In this document: positions 8,917 to 16,734 of the stretch, one piece after another
Position numbering within the stretch: the stretch's first letter is position 1
Layout of the letters: every line of letters begins with the position of its first letter
Assembly: GCA_002862435.1 (NCBI GenBank)
Contig: PKDC01000033.1
Location: 1-45,012, forward strand
Direction: 5' to 3'
Length of the DNA: 45,012 nt
Source: Pseudomonadota bacterium
GTDB lineage: Bacteria > Pseudomonadota > Gammaproteobacteria > UBA5335
Position numbers and translations under genes: made by a program
The notes under the pieces: model-generated
What the model saw: the letters and a program-made list of their open reading frames with translations, nothing else
Told to the model about the DNA's origin: nothing
The model's database searches: none

Positions 8917-9579
8917 TCAGCGCGACTGAACGACTCGATCACGAACATACACCGGCAAGGCTGCCTCAGGCGGCGATACCTTACCGGCTTGCAGTTGCGC
9001 CAGCCCCAGCACCATCAAGCTGCGCGCCGAGGGCAAGGTGGCCGCGCCTGGTTGCAGAACGCCATCGGGCAGGCGACCCGGATAAGCAAGCCAAGCATTC
9101 CCCGTGCCGCGCCATCCGTGCGCCCCGACAGGCACGCGGACGGCTTCAGGCGGTGACACCGATTCGCCAGTCAATGACCTGATCACGCCCTGCTCTGCCT
9201 GAAATGCGCTCCAATAAACCTCCCCCATGCGCGCATCCAGCGCCGCGACAATCGCACCATCGCCGTGCTCCGCCTCGGCCTGGGCCAGCATGGCCAGATC
9301 TGAGACCGGAATGACGCCCAGGTCCGCGCCAAAGGCCAGCCCTTGCACCATCGCCGCGACGACCCGCAGGCCGGTGAAGCTGCCGGGTCCCCGCCCGAAT
9401 GCCAGTGCGTCGAGCGCCGTGAGCGGACACGCCGCCTGCGCCAACACCTCATGCACCGTGGCCAACAGCCAATCGCCATGCCCGCCGGGCGCCGAGCGCT
9501 CGCGATACATCACGGCTCCGTCGACCCACAGGGCCACCGAAGCCTGTTCGGTTGCACCATCAATGGCCAGTAAGCGCAT
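8917..9579 (-). CDS. tsaB: tRNA threonylcarbamoyladenosine biosynthesis protein TsaB
   Basis: Non-catalytic partner of TsaD in the complex that installs N6-threonylcarbamoyladenosine (t6A) at position 37 of ANN-decoding tRNAs. The 220 residues show the ASKHA fold: MRLLAIDGATEQASVALW at the N-terminus, GDWLLATVHEVL, and the family signature LAFGRGPGSFTGLRVVAAMVQG, then ALDARMGEVYW. The C-terminal half is the shorter TsaB-type domain without the TsaD metal site. It overlaps the 3' end of yoaA by 20 bases. The pairing of yoaA with tsaB is also found in E. coli, supporting both calls. It is the last gene of a probable minus-strand unit that starts at mrcB. Confidence 0.95.
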   Translation of the reverse strand: MRLLAIDGATEQASVALWVDGAVMYRERSAPGGHGDWLLATVHEVLAQAACPLTALDALAFGRGPGSFTGLRVVAAMVQGLAFGADLGVIPVSDLAMLAQAEAEHGDGAIVAALDARMGEVYWSAFQAEQGVIRSLTGESVSPPEAVRVPVGAHGWRGTGNAWLAYPGRLPDGVLQPGAATLPSARSLMVLGLAQLQAGKVSPPEAALPVYVRDRVVQSR

Positions 9580-11512
9580 CGTTTGCTTGCTCCTCAGTGC
9601 GCAGCGTGGCGAAAAAATCGGCTACCTCGCTCGCATTCCGGGTCATCGGCATGGGCGGCAGGCTGGCCAGGAAAGTCCGGCCATAGGATCGGGCGACCAG
9701 CCGCCCATCCCCCAGCAACAGCACGCCCCGATCCTGCGCATCGCGGATCAGCCGGCCGGCGCCCTGGCGCAGCGTAATGACCGCGGCAGGCAACTGACAT
9801 TCGCGGAAGGGGTTGCCGCCACGTGCCCGCACCGCATTGAGCCGCGCCTGCAGCACGGGATCATCCGGGGACGCAAACGGCAGGCGATCGATGGCCACCA
9901 ACTGCAGCGCAGATCCCCGGACATCCACGCCGGCCCAGAAACTCGCTGCTCCGAGCAGCACCGCGTTGCCCGCCTGCTGGAATTGAGCGAGCAACTGAGC
10001 CGGCGGCGCTTCCCCCTGGATGAGCAGCGGAAAGGGCAAGTCGGCCAGCATCCCGGCGGCGTGACGCAAGGCCCGATGGCTGGTGAACAGCAGGAAAGCG
10101 CGCCCGCCGCTCCATTCCAGCACCGTGCGCACCTGATCCAGATAGGCTGCGTCATAGCCGGGTGCATCCGGCAGCGGGAGGCCCGTGGGCAGATACATGA
10201 GCGCCTGGCGCGGGTAGTCAAACGGACTGGGCAGTTGCAGACAAGGCGTCTGCGCCTCTAGGCCGACCTCATGCAGGAAGCCGGAAAAGTCACTCCCAAC
10301 CGCCAATGTGGCTGAGGTGAAAATCCAGGCGCAGGGCCGTTGCTCGCGGAATTGTTGCAGTTGCGGCCCAACTTCCAGCGGTGTGGCATGCATCAACACT
10401 CCGGTGCGGGTGGTCTGCAGCCAATGCACCCGCTCCTCGCCCGCCATCGCGTTTCCCCACTGCATCAAGGCATCGCGCAGATTCTCTGCCCGTCGCAAGC
10501 CTTGCGCCAGACCCGGACTCCGTTCGGCCACGGCCTCCAGCCCCACGACCAACGCATCCAGGCGCTGGTGCAGCCGATCCCGCTGCGCCGCGAAGTCTGT
10601 GTAGTTCGCGGTCCCCTCCCAGGCGAAGCGCCGTTCACCCTCGGGCAAGCTGCGTCGCAGCGCCTGCGCGGCTGCCTCCATGGATTCCGCGGCCTGCATC
10701 AGGTCCGGATGGTCACCCCCGCCCGTCGCCTGCATCTCGACCCGCAGATCGCGCGTGAGCAAGCCCATCTGCCGGGTGCTGACCGTGCTGCCGAAAAACT
10801 GCGCCGCCACTTCAGCAAACTGATGGGCCTCGTCCACCACCACCGCATCGGCGCCGGGCAGCAGCTCGCCGAATCCCTCGCCGCGCAGCGCCAGATCAGC
10901 GAACAGCAAGTGATGGTTGATCACCACCACCTCGGCCTCCATCGCGGCGCGACGCGCCTTGAGCACGTGGCACGCCTTGAACTCCGGGCACTCCTGCCCC
11001 AGGCAGGTGTCGCCGGTGGCCGTGATGCGGGTGATCAATTCTGGATGGGCGGGCAAGCCGGTGCATTCGGACAAATCCCCGGACTGGGTCTGCTCGGCCC
11101 AAGGCCGGATACGGCCCAATGCGCCTCGGCCGTCGAACCAGAGATCCTGCTCGGCCAGAGAAAATCGATAGCGGCACAGATAGCGCCCCCGTCCCTTGAG
11201 CAGGGCAACGTGGCGGCGGACCCCCAGAGCCCGTTGCAGGAACGGCAGATCCTTGCCCATCAGCTGATCCTGCAGGGCCAGGGTCGCCGTGGAAATGAGC
11301 ACCCGATCTGTTCCGGTGAGCACTGGCACCAGATAGGCGAAGGTCTTGCCGATGCCTGTGCCGGCCTCGATCACGCGCGCCTGGCGATCTGCCAGTGCCT
11401 CGGTGATCCAGGCGGCCATGCGCACCTGTCCCGGCCGCAACTGGTAACCGGCCAGTTGCCGGGTCAGCGGTGAGCCCTCAGCCCAGATCCCGACGTCTAT
11501 CGATTCAGTCAT
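9560..11512 (-). CDS. yoaA: ATP-dependent DNA helicase, YoaA/DinG family (iron-sulfur)
   Basis: Superfamily 2, XPD-like 5'-3' DNA helicase involved in repair of stalled forks. The 650-residue product has Walker A AGTGIGKT at residues 50-57 and VVVDEAH (DEAH at 227-230). The four cluster cysteines are in the expected spacing, Cys113 (KGRGRYLCRYR) and Cys170/175/181 (CLGQECPEFKAC), indicating a 4Fe-4S cluster. Helicase motifs IV-VI appear in the C-terminal half, ending with GAGRLIRDAQDRGVLLLGDGR. Start ATG 11512 overlaps the stop of the TPR lipoprotein gene in an ATGA; the frame is open further upstream but lacks conservation. DinG is the alternative, but adjacency to tsaB favours YoaA. Confidence 0.93.
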   Translation of the reverse strand: MTESIDVGIWAEGSPLTRQLAGYQLRPGQVRMAAWITEALADRQARVIEAGTGIGKTFAYLVPVLTGTDRVLISTATLALQDQLMGKDLPFLQRALGVRRHVALLKGRGRYLCRYRFSLAEQDLWFDGRGALGRIRPWAEQTQSGDLSECTGLPAHPELITRITATGDTCLGQECPEFKACHVLKARRAAMEAEVVVINHHLLFADLALRGEGFGELLPGADAVVVDEAHQFAEVAAQFFGSTVSTRQMGLLTRDLRVEMQATGGGDHPDLMQAAESMEAAAQALRRSLPEGERRFAWEGTANYTDFAAQRDRLHQRLDALVVGLEAVAERSPGLAQGLRRAENLRDALMQWGNAMAGEERVHWLQTTRTGVLMHATPLEVGPQLQQFREQRPCAWIFTSATLAVGSDFSGFLHEVGLEAQTPCLQLPSPFDYPRQALMYLPTGLPLPDAPGYDAAYLDQVRTVLEWSGGRAFLLFTSHRALRHAAGMLADLPFPLLIQGEAPPAQLLAQFQQAGNAVLLGAASFWAGVDVRGSALQLVAIDRLPFASPDDPVLQARLNAVRARGGNPFRECQLPAAVITLRQGAGRLIRDAQDRGVLLLGDGRLVARSYGRTFLASLPPMPMTRNASEVADFFATLRTEEQANDALTGH

Positions 11513-12033
11513 GAATCGCGATCGGCCCGCGCCCGCGCTTCCTGGGCGCCCGGCATGTCGCCGCGCGCTTGACGGGCCTGTGCAATCAGACTCCAAGCCC
11601 GCTGGCGAACCGCGCGCACCCCACCCCCCAAGGACAAGGCGCGCCGGGCCAGCCCCTCGGCATCCTCGGGCCGCTGTTGCTCCAGACGAACCGCCGCCAG
11701 TGCCAACCAGGGCTCGGGATGGGTCGGCGCCAGACGCAGCGCGCGCTCCAAGGTCGCCGCGGCGGCATCAAACTGGCGCTGTTCGCGCTGTGTCGAAGCT
11801 TGCGCCAGCAACGTCGCTGCCGCAGGACTCAGGGGCAGCGCAGGCGTCTCATCCCGCTTGGGTGGCGGCAGGGTTCGCGTTGTCTCGGCGCCAGCAGGAG
11901 GCAAGCTTGGGATTGGGCCAGGCGCCTGGGGTGGCACAGGTGGCAGCGGCGAGGACGGAGGTAGCCGAACCCCCGCGCTGCAAGCGGTCAGCAACATCAG
12001 TGCAACCCCTGGAATCAGCCAGTCTTTGAACAT
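11509..12033 (-). CDS. TPR-containing lipoprotein
   Basis: A 174-residue predicted lipoprotein. The signal sequence MFKDWLIPGVALMLLTAC gives a lipobox with Cys18. A Pro-rich linker (about residues 25-65) leads to two or three tetratricopeptide-like helical repeats (QFDAAAATLERALRLAPTHPEPWLALA, then EDAEGLARRALSLGG and ARGDMPGAQEARARAD). Such proteins often act as adaptors in envelope assembly. It lies 30 bases downstream of the PBP1B gene and overlaps yoaA by four bases (ATGA), so it is translated as part of that unit. A role with PBP1B, in the manner of the LpoB outer-membrane activator, is tempting from position and Pro-rich architecture, but LpoB has no TPR fold, so this remains speculation. 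ATG 12033 is preferred to TTG 12036. Confidence 0.83.
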   Translation of the reverse strand: MFKDWLIPGVALMLLTACSAGVRLPPSSPLPPVPPQAPGPIPSLPPAGAETTRTLPPPKRDETPALPLSPAAATLLAQASTQREQRQFDAAAATLERALRLAPTHPEPWLALAAVRLEQQRPEDAEGLARRALSLGGGVRAVRQRAWSLIAQARQARGDMPGAQEARARADRDS

Positions 12034-12063
12034 CAAACTTTCCCCATTGGCGTTCTGCCTGCG

Positions 12064-14448
12064 TTACTCGCCTAGCCAACCGCGCCACCATTGCTGGAAT
12101 TGCTGCACGGGCGATGGACCATTTGCATCTTCCGGCAACGCATCGGATAGCGCACAGGGCAATGGATCCATCGGTCCGCTTCCCTCCCGGAAAGGCAGCT
12201 GGATGGCGCCCGGGCATTCCGGCCCCGCCGCACGGCCACTGGTTCCATCAACCCAGCGCAAGCCCACCCCGTCAGGCAGCGTGCGCGGTATATCGTGAAC
12301 CCCCAGTGTACGCATCACGTCCAGCCAGATGGGCAAGGCGCCGCTGCCCCCCGCAAGGCCCATCGGCGCGTTGTCATCCCGACCCACCCAGACCACCGCC
12401 AGTTGATCGCCCGCATAACCGGCAAACCAGGCATCCCGCAGATCATCGGTGGTTCCGGTTTTCCCCGCCGCCTCCCACGCCGCAGGCAGGTCGGCAGCGG
12501 CCCGCGCCGTGCCTTGCAGCATCACCTGACGCAGAGCGGCATGGAGCAGATAGGCGCTTTGCGGCGAGGCCGCCGAACGCATGGAGAGCGGATAGCGGCG
12601 CAGGGGGGTGCCCGACGTGGAAATGACCTCGCGGATGACCCGCAAGGGCGTGTAGAGCCCCCCGCCCGCCAAGGTCTGGTACATTTGGGTGACCTCGATG
12701 GGGGTGAGTTCCAAGACGCCCAGCAACAGCGCGGGCACCACCGGGATATCCGCTTCCACACCGAGGGCCTTGAGCGTCTTCACCACCTGAGGCAATCCGA
12801 CCGCGAGCCCAAGATGCACGGTGGCCGCATTATGGGATTGGGCGAGGGCCTGGAACAGGGGTTCCTCACCATGGAATCGCCCGGATGCATTGCCCGGACG
12901 CCATACCGACCCGCCCGGCACCTTCACCGCAACCGGTTCATCCAGCAGTGGACTTACGAGGGTATAGGTGCCCGACTCCAGGGCCGCGAGATAAACCGCC
13001 GGTTTGACCAAAGACCCGATGGGGCGCCGCGCCGCCAGAACCCGATTCAGGCCGCCGGACGCATCATCCCGACCGCCGACCACCGCATGGATCTCCCCGG
13101 TAAGCACGTCCGCCACCACCACCGCGCCCTGCAATCCCGCCTTGCCGCGCTGCGCCAGGCGGTCCAATTGGCGCACCAGACCCTGACGCGCCTGGGTTTG
13201 GGCTTCGGGGTCGAGGGTGGTGTAAATCCGCAAGCCCTCGGCCGTCAGATCCTCGGCGGGATAATCCCGCAGCAGGTGATTGCGCACCAGGCCCAACACC
13301 GCGCCGTAGTCCCCGCTGCGTTGAAGATTGGCCCTGACGCCCAAGGGCTGGGCTTGAGCCGCCCGAAGCGCGGCCTCATCCAGCAATCCCGCCTGGGCAT
13401 ACAGCCCCAGCACCGTATCGCGACGGGCACGGGCCCGCTCGGGTTGGCGCAGCGGATGGTAATGAGTCGGACCTTTTACCATCCCGACCAGCAGCGCCAG
13501 CTCTTGGATCTCCAGCTCGCCCAGGGGTTTCCCAAAATAGTACGCGCTGGCGAGCCCAAAACCATGGATGGCCCGGCCACCCTGCTGGCCCAGATAGACC
13601 TCGTTCAGGTAGGTCTCGAGGATTGCGGTCTTGTCGTAATGCCATTCCAGCAACAAGGCCATCAGGGCCTCGTCGAACTTGCGCCGGAACGTCCGGTCAC
13701 TGTCGAGAAACAGGTTCTTGACCAGTTGCTGGGTCAGGGTGCTGCCGCCCTGGACGATGCGTCCGGCACGCAGGTTGGCCAGCGCGGCGCGCAACACCGC
13801 GCCCGGGTCAATGCCTGGGTGCCGCGAGAAATGGCGGTCTTCCACCGCCAAAAGCCCCAACAGCAGCGGTTCGGGTACTTCCGCAAGTCGCACCAGAACC
13901 CGGTCCTCGCCGTCCGTGCCATAAAGTGAACCGATGAGTTCCGGATCCAGACGGATCAGCGATGGAGCAGGCGCACCATCCAGGGCGTCCAGGTGATTGA
14001 TCCCAGAGGCATCAAAACCCAGACGGATACGCTGGGCTGGCTGGGGACCGTCCCAGAATGACAAGGCGCGCACATGGATCGACAGGCTTCCTGCTCCCTC
14101 CGAACGGTAGGTTCCCGGGGATCGCAGGTTCTCGCTTGCACGGTAGCCGGCCCGCTCCAGTTCCCGGAGCAGGCGTTTGTAACTCACGGGTTCGGCGACC
14201 CCCAGTTCCATTGGGCGCGCATAGACCTGGGCTGGCAGTGACCAGCGGCGACTTTCGAAGCGGCTGACGATCTGCTGATCCAGGTAGGCCGCGTAGACCA
14301 CCACCGCACTCAGGGCGAGCAACGCGGCCCATGTCAGCCAGGACCATATACCAAAAGAACGGGGAAATGACGGGGACAATGGGCAAATCCTGCTGGCGCA
14401 CCAATTCTGGGGGACGGCGGGACAGGATCGCACCAAGCCGGACCACAA
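12064..14448 (-). CDS. mrcB: Penicillin-binding protein 1B (bifunctional class A PBP)
   Basis: Peptidoglycan glycosyltransferase and DD-transpeptidase anchored in the inner membrane. The transmembrane segment WSWLTWAALLALSAVVVYAAYL covers about residues 35-56. A UB2H-type domain follows (RRWSLPAQVYARPMEL, about 68-82), diagnostic for PBP1B rather than PBP1A. The GT51 domain has Glu203 in EDRHFSRHPGIDP and GGSTLTQQLVKN. The transpeptidase domain has Ser479-x-x-Lys482 (SLVK), SHN at 538-540 and KTG at 663-665. 794 residues against about 840 in E. coli; the cytoplasmic tail is short. The start is uncertain: TTG 14448 opens the frame and TTG 14379 would remove 23 poorly conserved residues. It heads a minus-strand unit with the TPR lipoprotein, yoaA and tsaB. 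Confidence 0.95.
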   Translation of the reverse strand: MWSGLVRSCPAVPQNWCASRICPLSPSFPRSFGIWSWLTWAALLALSAVVVYAAYLDQQIVSRFESRRWSLPAQVYARPMELGVAEPVSYKRLLRELERAGYRASENLRSPGTYRSEGAGSLSIHVRALSFWDGPQPAQRIRLGFDASGINHLDALDGAPAPSLIRLDPELIGSLYGTDGEDRVLVRLAEVPEPLLLGLLAVEDRHFSRHPGIDPGAVLRAALANLRAGRIVQGGSTLTQQLVKNLFLDSDRTFRRKFDEALMALLLEWHYDKTAILETYLNEVYLGQQGGRAIHGFGLASAYYFGKPLGELEIQELALLVGMVKGPTHYHPLRQPERARARRDTVLGLYAQAGLLDEAALRAAQAQPLGVRANLQRSGDYGAVLGLVRNHLLRDYPAEDLTAEGLRIYTTLDPEAQTQARQGLVRQLDRLAQRGKAGLQGAVVVADVLTGEIHAVVGGRDDASGGLNRVLAARRPIGSLVKPAVYLAALESGTYTLVSPLLDEPVAVKVPGGSVWRPGNASGRFHGEEPLFQALAQSHNAATVHLGLAVGLPQVVKTLKALGVEADIPVVPALLLGVLELTPIEVTQMYQTLAGGGLYTPLRVIREVISTSGTPLRRYPLSMRSAASPQSAYLLHAALRQVMLQGTARAAADLPAAWEAAGKTGTTDDLRDAWFAGYAGDQLAVVWVGRDDNAPMGLAGGSGALPIWLDVMRTLGVHDIPRTLPDGVGLRWVDGTSGRAAGPECPGAIQLPFREGSGPMDPLPCALSDALPEDANGPSPVQQFQQWWRGWLGE

Positions 14449-14491
14449 ACCAGACCCTCGCAGGAGATCAGCTCCCGCAGGAATATTTCAA

Positions 14492-14511
14492 CACATTGAT
14501 TAATAAATGTG
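14492..14511. repeat. Inverted repeat upstream of mrcB, operator-like
   Basis: CACATT at 14492-14497 and AATGTG at 14506-14511 with an 8-base A+T spacer, 44 bases before the mrcB frame opens. Its position fits a regulatory site for mrcB, but the arms are short. Confidence 0.35.
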
Positions 14512-14527
14512 AAACACGATTGGCTTA

Positions 14528-14623
14528 ATCTGTGCTTGAGAATTATCGCACACAGCACCGTGTGCACAGATCCTCCACGATCTCCCTCTCTCGCACTTCG
14601 CGCCCCTACGGGGCGCTTTTTTT
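14528..14623 (+). ncRNA. Possible small RNA ending in an intrinsic terminator
   Basis: The plus strand between mrcB and phoU, both minus-strand genes, carries an intrinsic terminator (14600-14623) with no plus-strand gene in front of it. Just upstream is a structured segment: ATCTGTGC at 14528-14535 is complementary to GCACAGAT at 14564-14571, and inside lies GCACAC/GTGTGC (14548-14553 and 14560-14565). The segment 14572-14599 is C/T-rich and unpaired. This arrangement is that of a trans-acting small RNA, but no convincing promoter was found, so the 5' end is a guess. Confidence 0.3.
14600..14623 (+). terminator. Strong rho-independent terminator with no upstream plus-strand gene
   Basis: Perfect 7-bp stem GCGCCCC (14600-14606) with GGGGCGC (14610-14616), loop TAC, then seven T residues (14617-14623). 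It reads only on the plus strand; read from the minus strand there is no T tract after the hairpin, so it does not serve phoU. Confidence 0.85.
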
Positions 14624-14648
14624 GGCCTTTGGCCAGCGCGTGGCGGGC

Positions 14649-15395
14649 TCAAGCCTGAGGGGGCGTACGATCCGGCGGAAGCAAGCGCTCCACGGCAGCC
14701 CGCATTTCCTGCAGGGAAATATGGCGGACATCGCGGCCGCCCACCAGGAAAATCACATATTCGGCAATGTTGCGGGAATGATCGCCGATGCGCTCCAGGG
14801 CACGGGCGCACCAGATGATATCCAGCATGCGACGGATGGTGCGGGGATCTTCCATCATGAAGGTGATGTTCTGGCGCCAGATGGCCTCGTATTCCCGGTC
14901 CACCTCTTCATCGGCATGCACCACCTGCAACGCCGCCCGCGGATCCATGCGGGCAAAGGCATCCAGCGCATCGGTCAGCATGGCCCGAGCCCGCACCGCC
15001 AGATGCTCCAAGGCATGGTAACCATGCGGGGAACGGTCCATCTGGGCGAGATGACCGGCCATACGGGCGATTTTGCAGGCTTCATCGCCCACCCGTTCAA
15101 GGTCCGTGATGATCTTGAGGACCGTGATGATCAGGCGCAGATCCCCCGCGGCGGGTTGCCGACGCGCCAGGATTCGATTGCACTCTTCATCGAGCGTCAC
15201 TTCCTGGAGGTTGACGCGATGATCCGCAGCCACGACCTCCTCGGCCAATTGACCGTCGGAGGCCACCAGTGCCCGCATCGCCTGGTCGATCTGATCCTCG
15301 ACCGCGCCGCCCATGGTCAACACCCGGCTGCGTATGCCTTCAAGCTCCTCGTTGTAACGACGGGACGTATGCTGGGTGATGTCACCGGCTTCCAT
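14649..15395 (-). CDS. phoU: Phosphate-signalling regulator PhoU
   Basis: Negative regulator of the Pho response that links the PstSCAB transporter to PhoR. The 248-residue helical protein shows the two-fold PhoU repeat: RYNEELEGIRSRVLTMGGAVEDQI followed by DLRLIITVLKIITDLERVGDEACKIA in the first half, and TFMMEDPRTIRRMLDIIWCARALERIGDHSRNIAEYVIFLV in the second. The two E/D-x-x-x-D metal motifs (ERVGDEACK and ERIGDHSRN) are intact. Start ATG 15395 is set by GGAGGA a few bases upstream; the frame continues upstream inside the PstB-like gene but without conservation. It overlaps that gene by 14 bases, so the two are translationally coupled. pstS, pstC and pstA are not in the window. Confidence 0.96.
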   Translation of the reverse strand: MEAGDITQHTSRRYNEELEGIRSRVLTMGGAVEDQIDQAMRALVASDGQLAEEVVAADHRVNLQEVTLDEECNRILARRQPAAGDLRLIITVLKIITDLERVGDEACKIARMAGHLAQMDRSPHGYHALEHLAVRARAMLTDALDAFARMDPRAALQVVHADEEVDREYEAIWRQNITFMMEDPRTIRRMLDIIWCARALERIGDHSRNIAEYVIFLVGGRDVRHISLQEMRAAVERLLPPDRTPPQA

Positions 15396-16287
15396 GCTTC
15401 CTCCAATGCTTCGGGTTGTGCGTGCACATCGGGCCATAGCGCCCGGCCAAGTAATGTTCCGTCTCCGGCCGATCGGGGCAGGTAAACATGCGATCCGTTT
15501 GGCCGAATTCGATCAACTCACCCGCCCGCAGGAACAGGCAGGCCTCCGACAAACGCGCCGCCTGGGACAGATCATGCGTTGCCATCAGGATGGCATGATC
15601 ATGTTGCAGTTCATGCAACAAGGCCTCCACGTGATGGATGGTGGCCGGACTCAAGGAAACACCCGGAACATCCAGCAACAGCACGCGAGGTTCCAGCATC
15701 AACACCCGCGCCAGTGCCAACAAGTAACAGCGCTCGCCATTCAAGGTGACGCCAGGCCGGTGCAGCACATCGGCCAATACCGTCCATAAACCACATCGGC
15801 GCAACGCGATTTCCACGTGCTCATCCAGCAGCTCCTGATCCGTCTCGCCCCGCAACCGCAGGCCATAGGTCAGATGGTCATGAAGCGTGGTCGGCAGCAA
15901 TCCGGGAACGCTGGGCACCCAAGCCAATTGACGTCGTACGGCTTCCCGGTCGACATGGATCCCCGGCGCTAGAATCGGCTGTCCATGGAGGCAAACACGC
16001 CCGTGCAGCCGCAAGCCATCGACCTGGTCACTCAGGCGCAGCAGCGCGCGCAGCAAGACGGTTTTTCCCGCAGCCTCGGGGCCGATCAAAGCGGTGAGAC
16101 CACGGGGAGGAAGGGCAAACGTCAGTGACCGCAACAACAGGATCCCGGCTGGCGTTTCGACTCCCAGGCTCTCAACCTGCAAAGCGGCAGGCGATACGGC
16201 GTCGGCGCACCCGCCGACATTGGTTTTTTCAGAAAACAACATGTCGTGACCCATGCCAGAAAACCATTGAGATCTTGCCGTTGCCAT
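15382..16287 (-). CDS. Degenerate PstB-like ABC ATPase, probably not a transport motor
   Basis: A 301-residue member of the PstB phosphate-ABC ATPase family. The C-terminal region (THDLSQAARLSEACLF, then ELIEFGQTDRMF and HYLAGRYG) aligns closely with E. coli PstB. Walker A GPEAAGKT (residues 69-76) and H-loop His238 are intact. The Q-loop Gln is Ser126, the LSGGQ signature is LNGER (182-186), and Walker B reads LLLDVPGVSLSP, with Val207 replacing the catalytic Glu and no proper D-loop. ATP binding seems possible, hydrolysis improbable. The frame is undamaged and ends normally, so it is not a decayed gene. It overlaps phoU by 14 bases and no pst permease genes accompany it. ATG 16287 is used; ATG 16254 is an alternative. 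A signalling scaffold for PhoU/PhoR is my inference. Confidence 0.88.
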   Translation of the reverse strand: MATARSQWFSGMGHDMLFSEKTNVGGCADAVSPAALQVESLGVETPAGILLLRSLTFALPPRGLTALIGPEAAGKTVLLRALLRLSDQVDGLRLHGRVCLHGQPILAPGIHVDREAVRRQLAWVPSVPGLLPTTLHDHLTYGLRLRGETDQELLDEHVEIALRRCGLWTVLADVLHRPGVTLNGERCYLLALARVLMLEPRVLLLDVPGVSLSPATIHHVEALLHELQHDHAILMATHDLSQAARLSEACLFLRAGELIEFGQTDRMFTCPDRPETEHYLAGRYGPMCTHNPKHWRKHGSR

Positions 16288-16424
16288 TCCTGCATCCAGG
16301 AATTTTCATTGTACGACGTAAATCTGCGGGGTCGGCGCATACGCATCAGAAGGCCAGCATAATCCGTGCCTTCGGTCTGCGTGCACGGCCAAACGAGCCC
16401 TCTTGTGTGATTTCACTGAACCAT

Positions 16425-16457
16425 GTCTGGCCGCAGTCTGGCCGCAGTCTGGCCGCA
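16425..16457. repeat. Three perfect 11-bp tandem repeats upstream of the PstB-like gene
   Basis: The unit GTCTGGCCGCA occurs three times without interruption at 16425-16435, 16436-16446 and 16447-16457, in the region between the PstB-like gene and the porin terminator, 138-170 bases before the PstB-like start. The spacing is one helical turn. The rest of 16288-16650 holds no recognisable gene. Confidence 0.8.
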
Positions 16458-16650
16458 GCGACAGATGCAGCCTTCGATGCCCTTCCAAAGGGCGCGGCAA
16501 TAAGCCAAACACCGCGCGCAGTCGCTGCAATATCGCGATCTGCGCCTCTGCGCCTATCACCTCATCCCAATCGAACAGAGAAACAGATTAGCTGATTGGA
16601 AAGCCGGTCCACCCGCATTCGAGGGATGGGAACGTCCGCTGCGCTTGAAC

Positions 16651-16685
16651 AAAAAAAGGGTGGATCGATAGCCGTCGACCCACCC
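16651..16685 (-). terminator. Rho-independent terminator of the porin gene
   Basis: On the minus strand an 11-bp stem (16675-16685 with 16658-16668, one G-T wobble) with a 6-base loop is followed by seven T residues (complement of 16651-16657). It lies about 50 bases after the porin stop codon. Confidence 0.9.
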
Positions 16686-16734
16686 CACGCGATTTTTTCT
16701 CCCCCATCCGCGCACGAAGGGGGAAATGGTATCT

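Noticed and set aside
12295-13929. 544-codon open frame antisense to mrcB
   Set aside because: Mirror frame of a G+C-rich gene with all catalytic motifs on the other strand; Gln/Arg/Pro/His-rich translation without domain. The same holds for long frames at 4550-5887, 24147-25598, 32331-34079, 35508-37121 and 40731-42374.
14600-14623. Terminator considered as the end of phoU
   Set aside because: phoU is on the minus strand; read that way the hairpin is preceded, not followed, by the T/A tract, so it cannot end phoU transcription.
15382-16287. PstB-like gene considered as an ordinary pstB
   Set aside because: The catalytic Glu, Q-loop Gln and LSGGQ are all replaced and no permease or binding-protein genes accompany it.
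15382-16287. PstB-like gene considered as a pseudogene
   Set aside because: Full length, no frameshift or internal stop, C-terminal region well conserved, and coupled to an intact phoU.
16425-16457. 11-bp triple repeat considered as Pho boxes
   Set aside because: Only the period fits; CTGCGGC units lack the GTCA core of PhoB half-sites.
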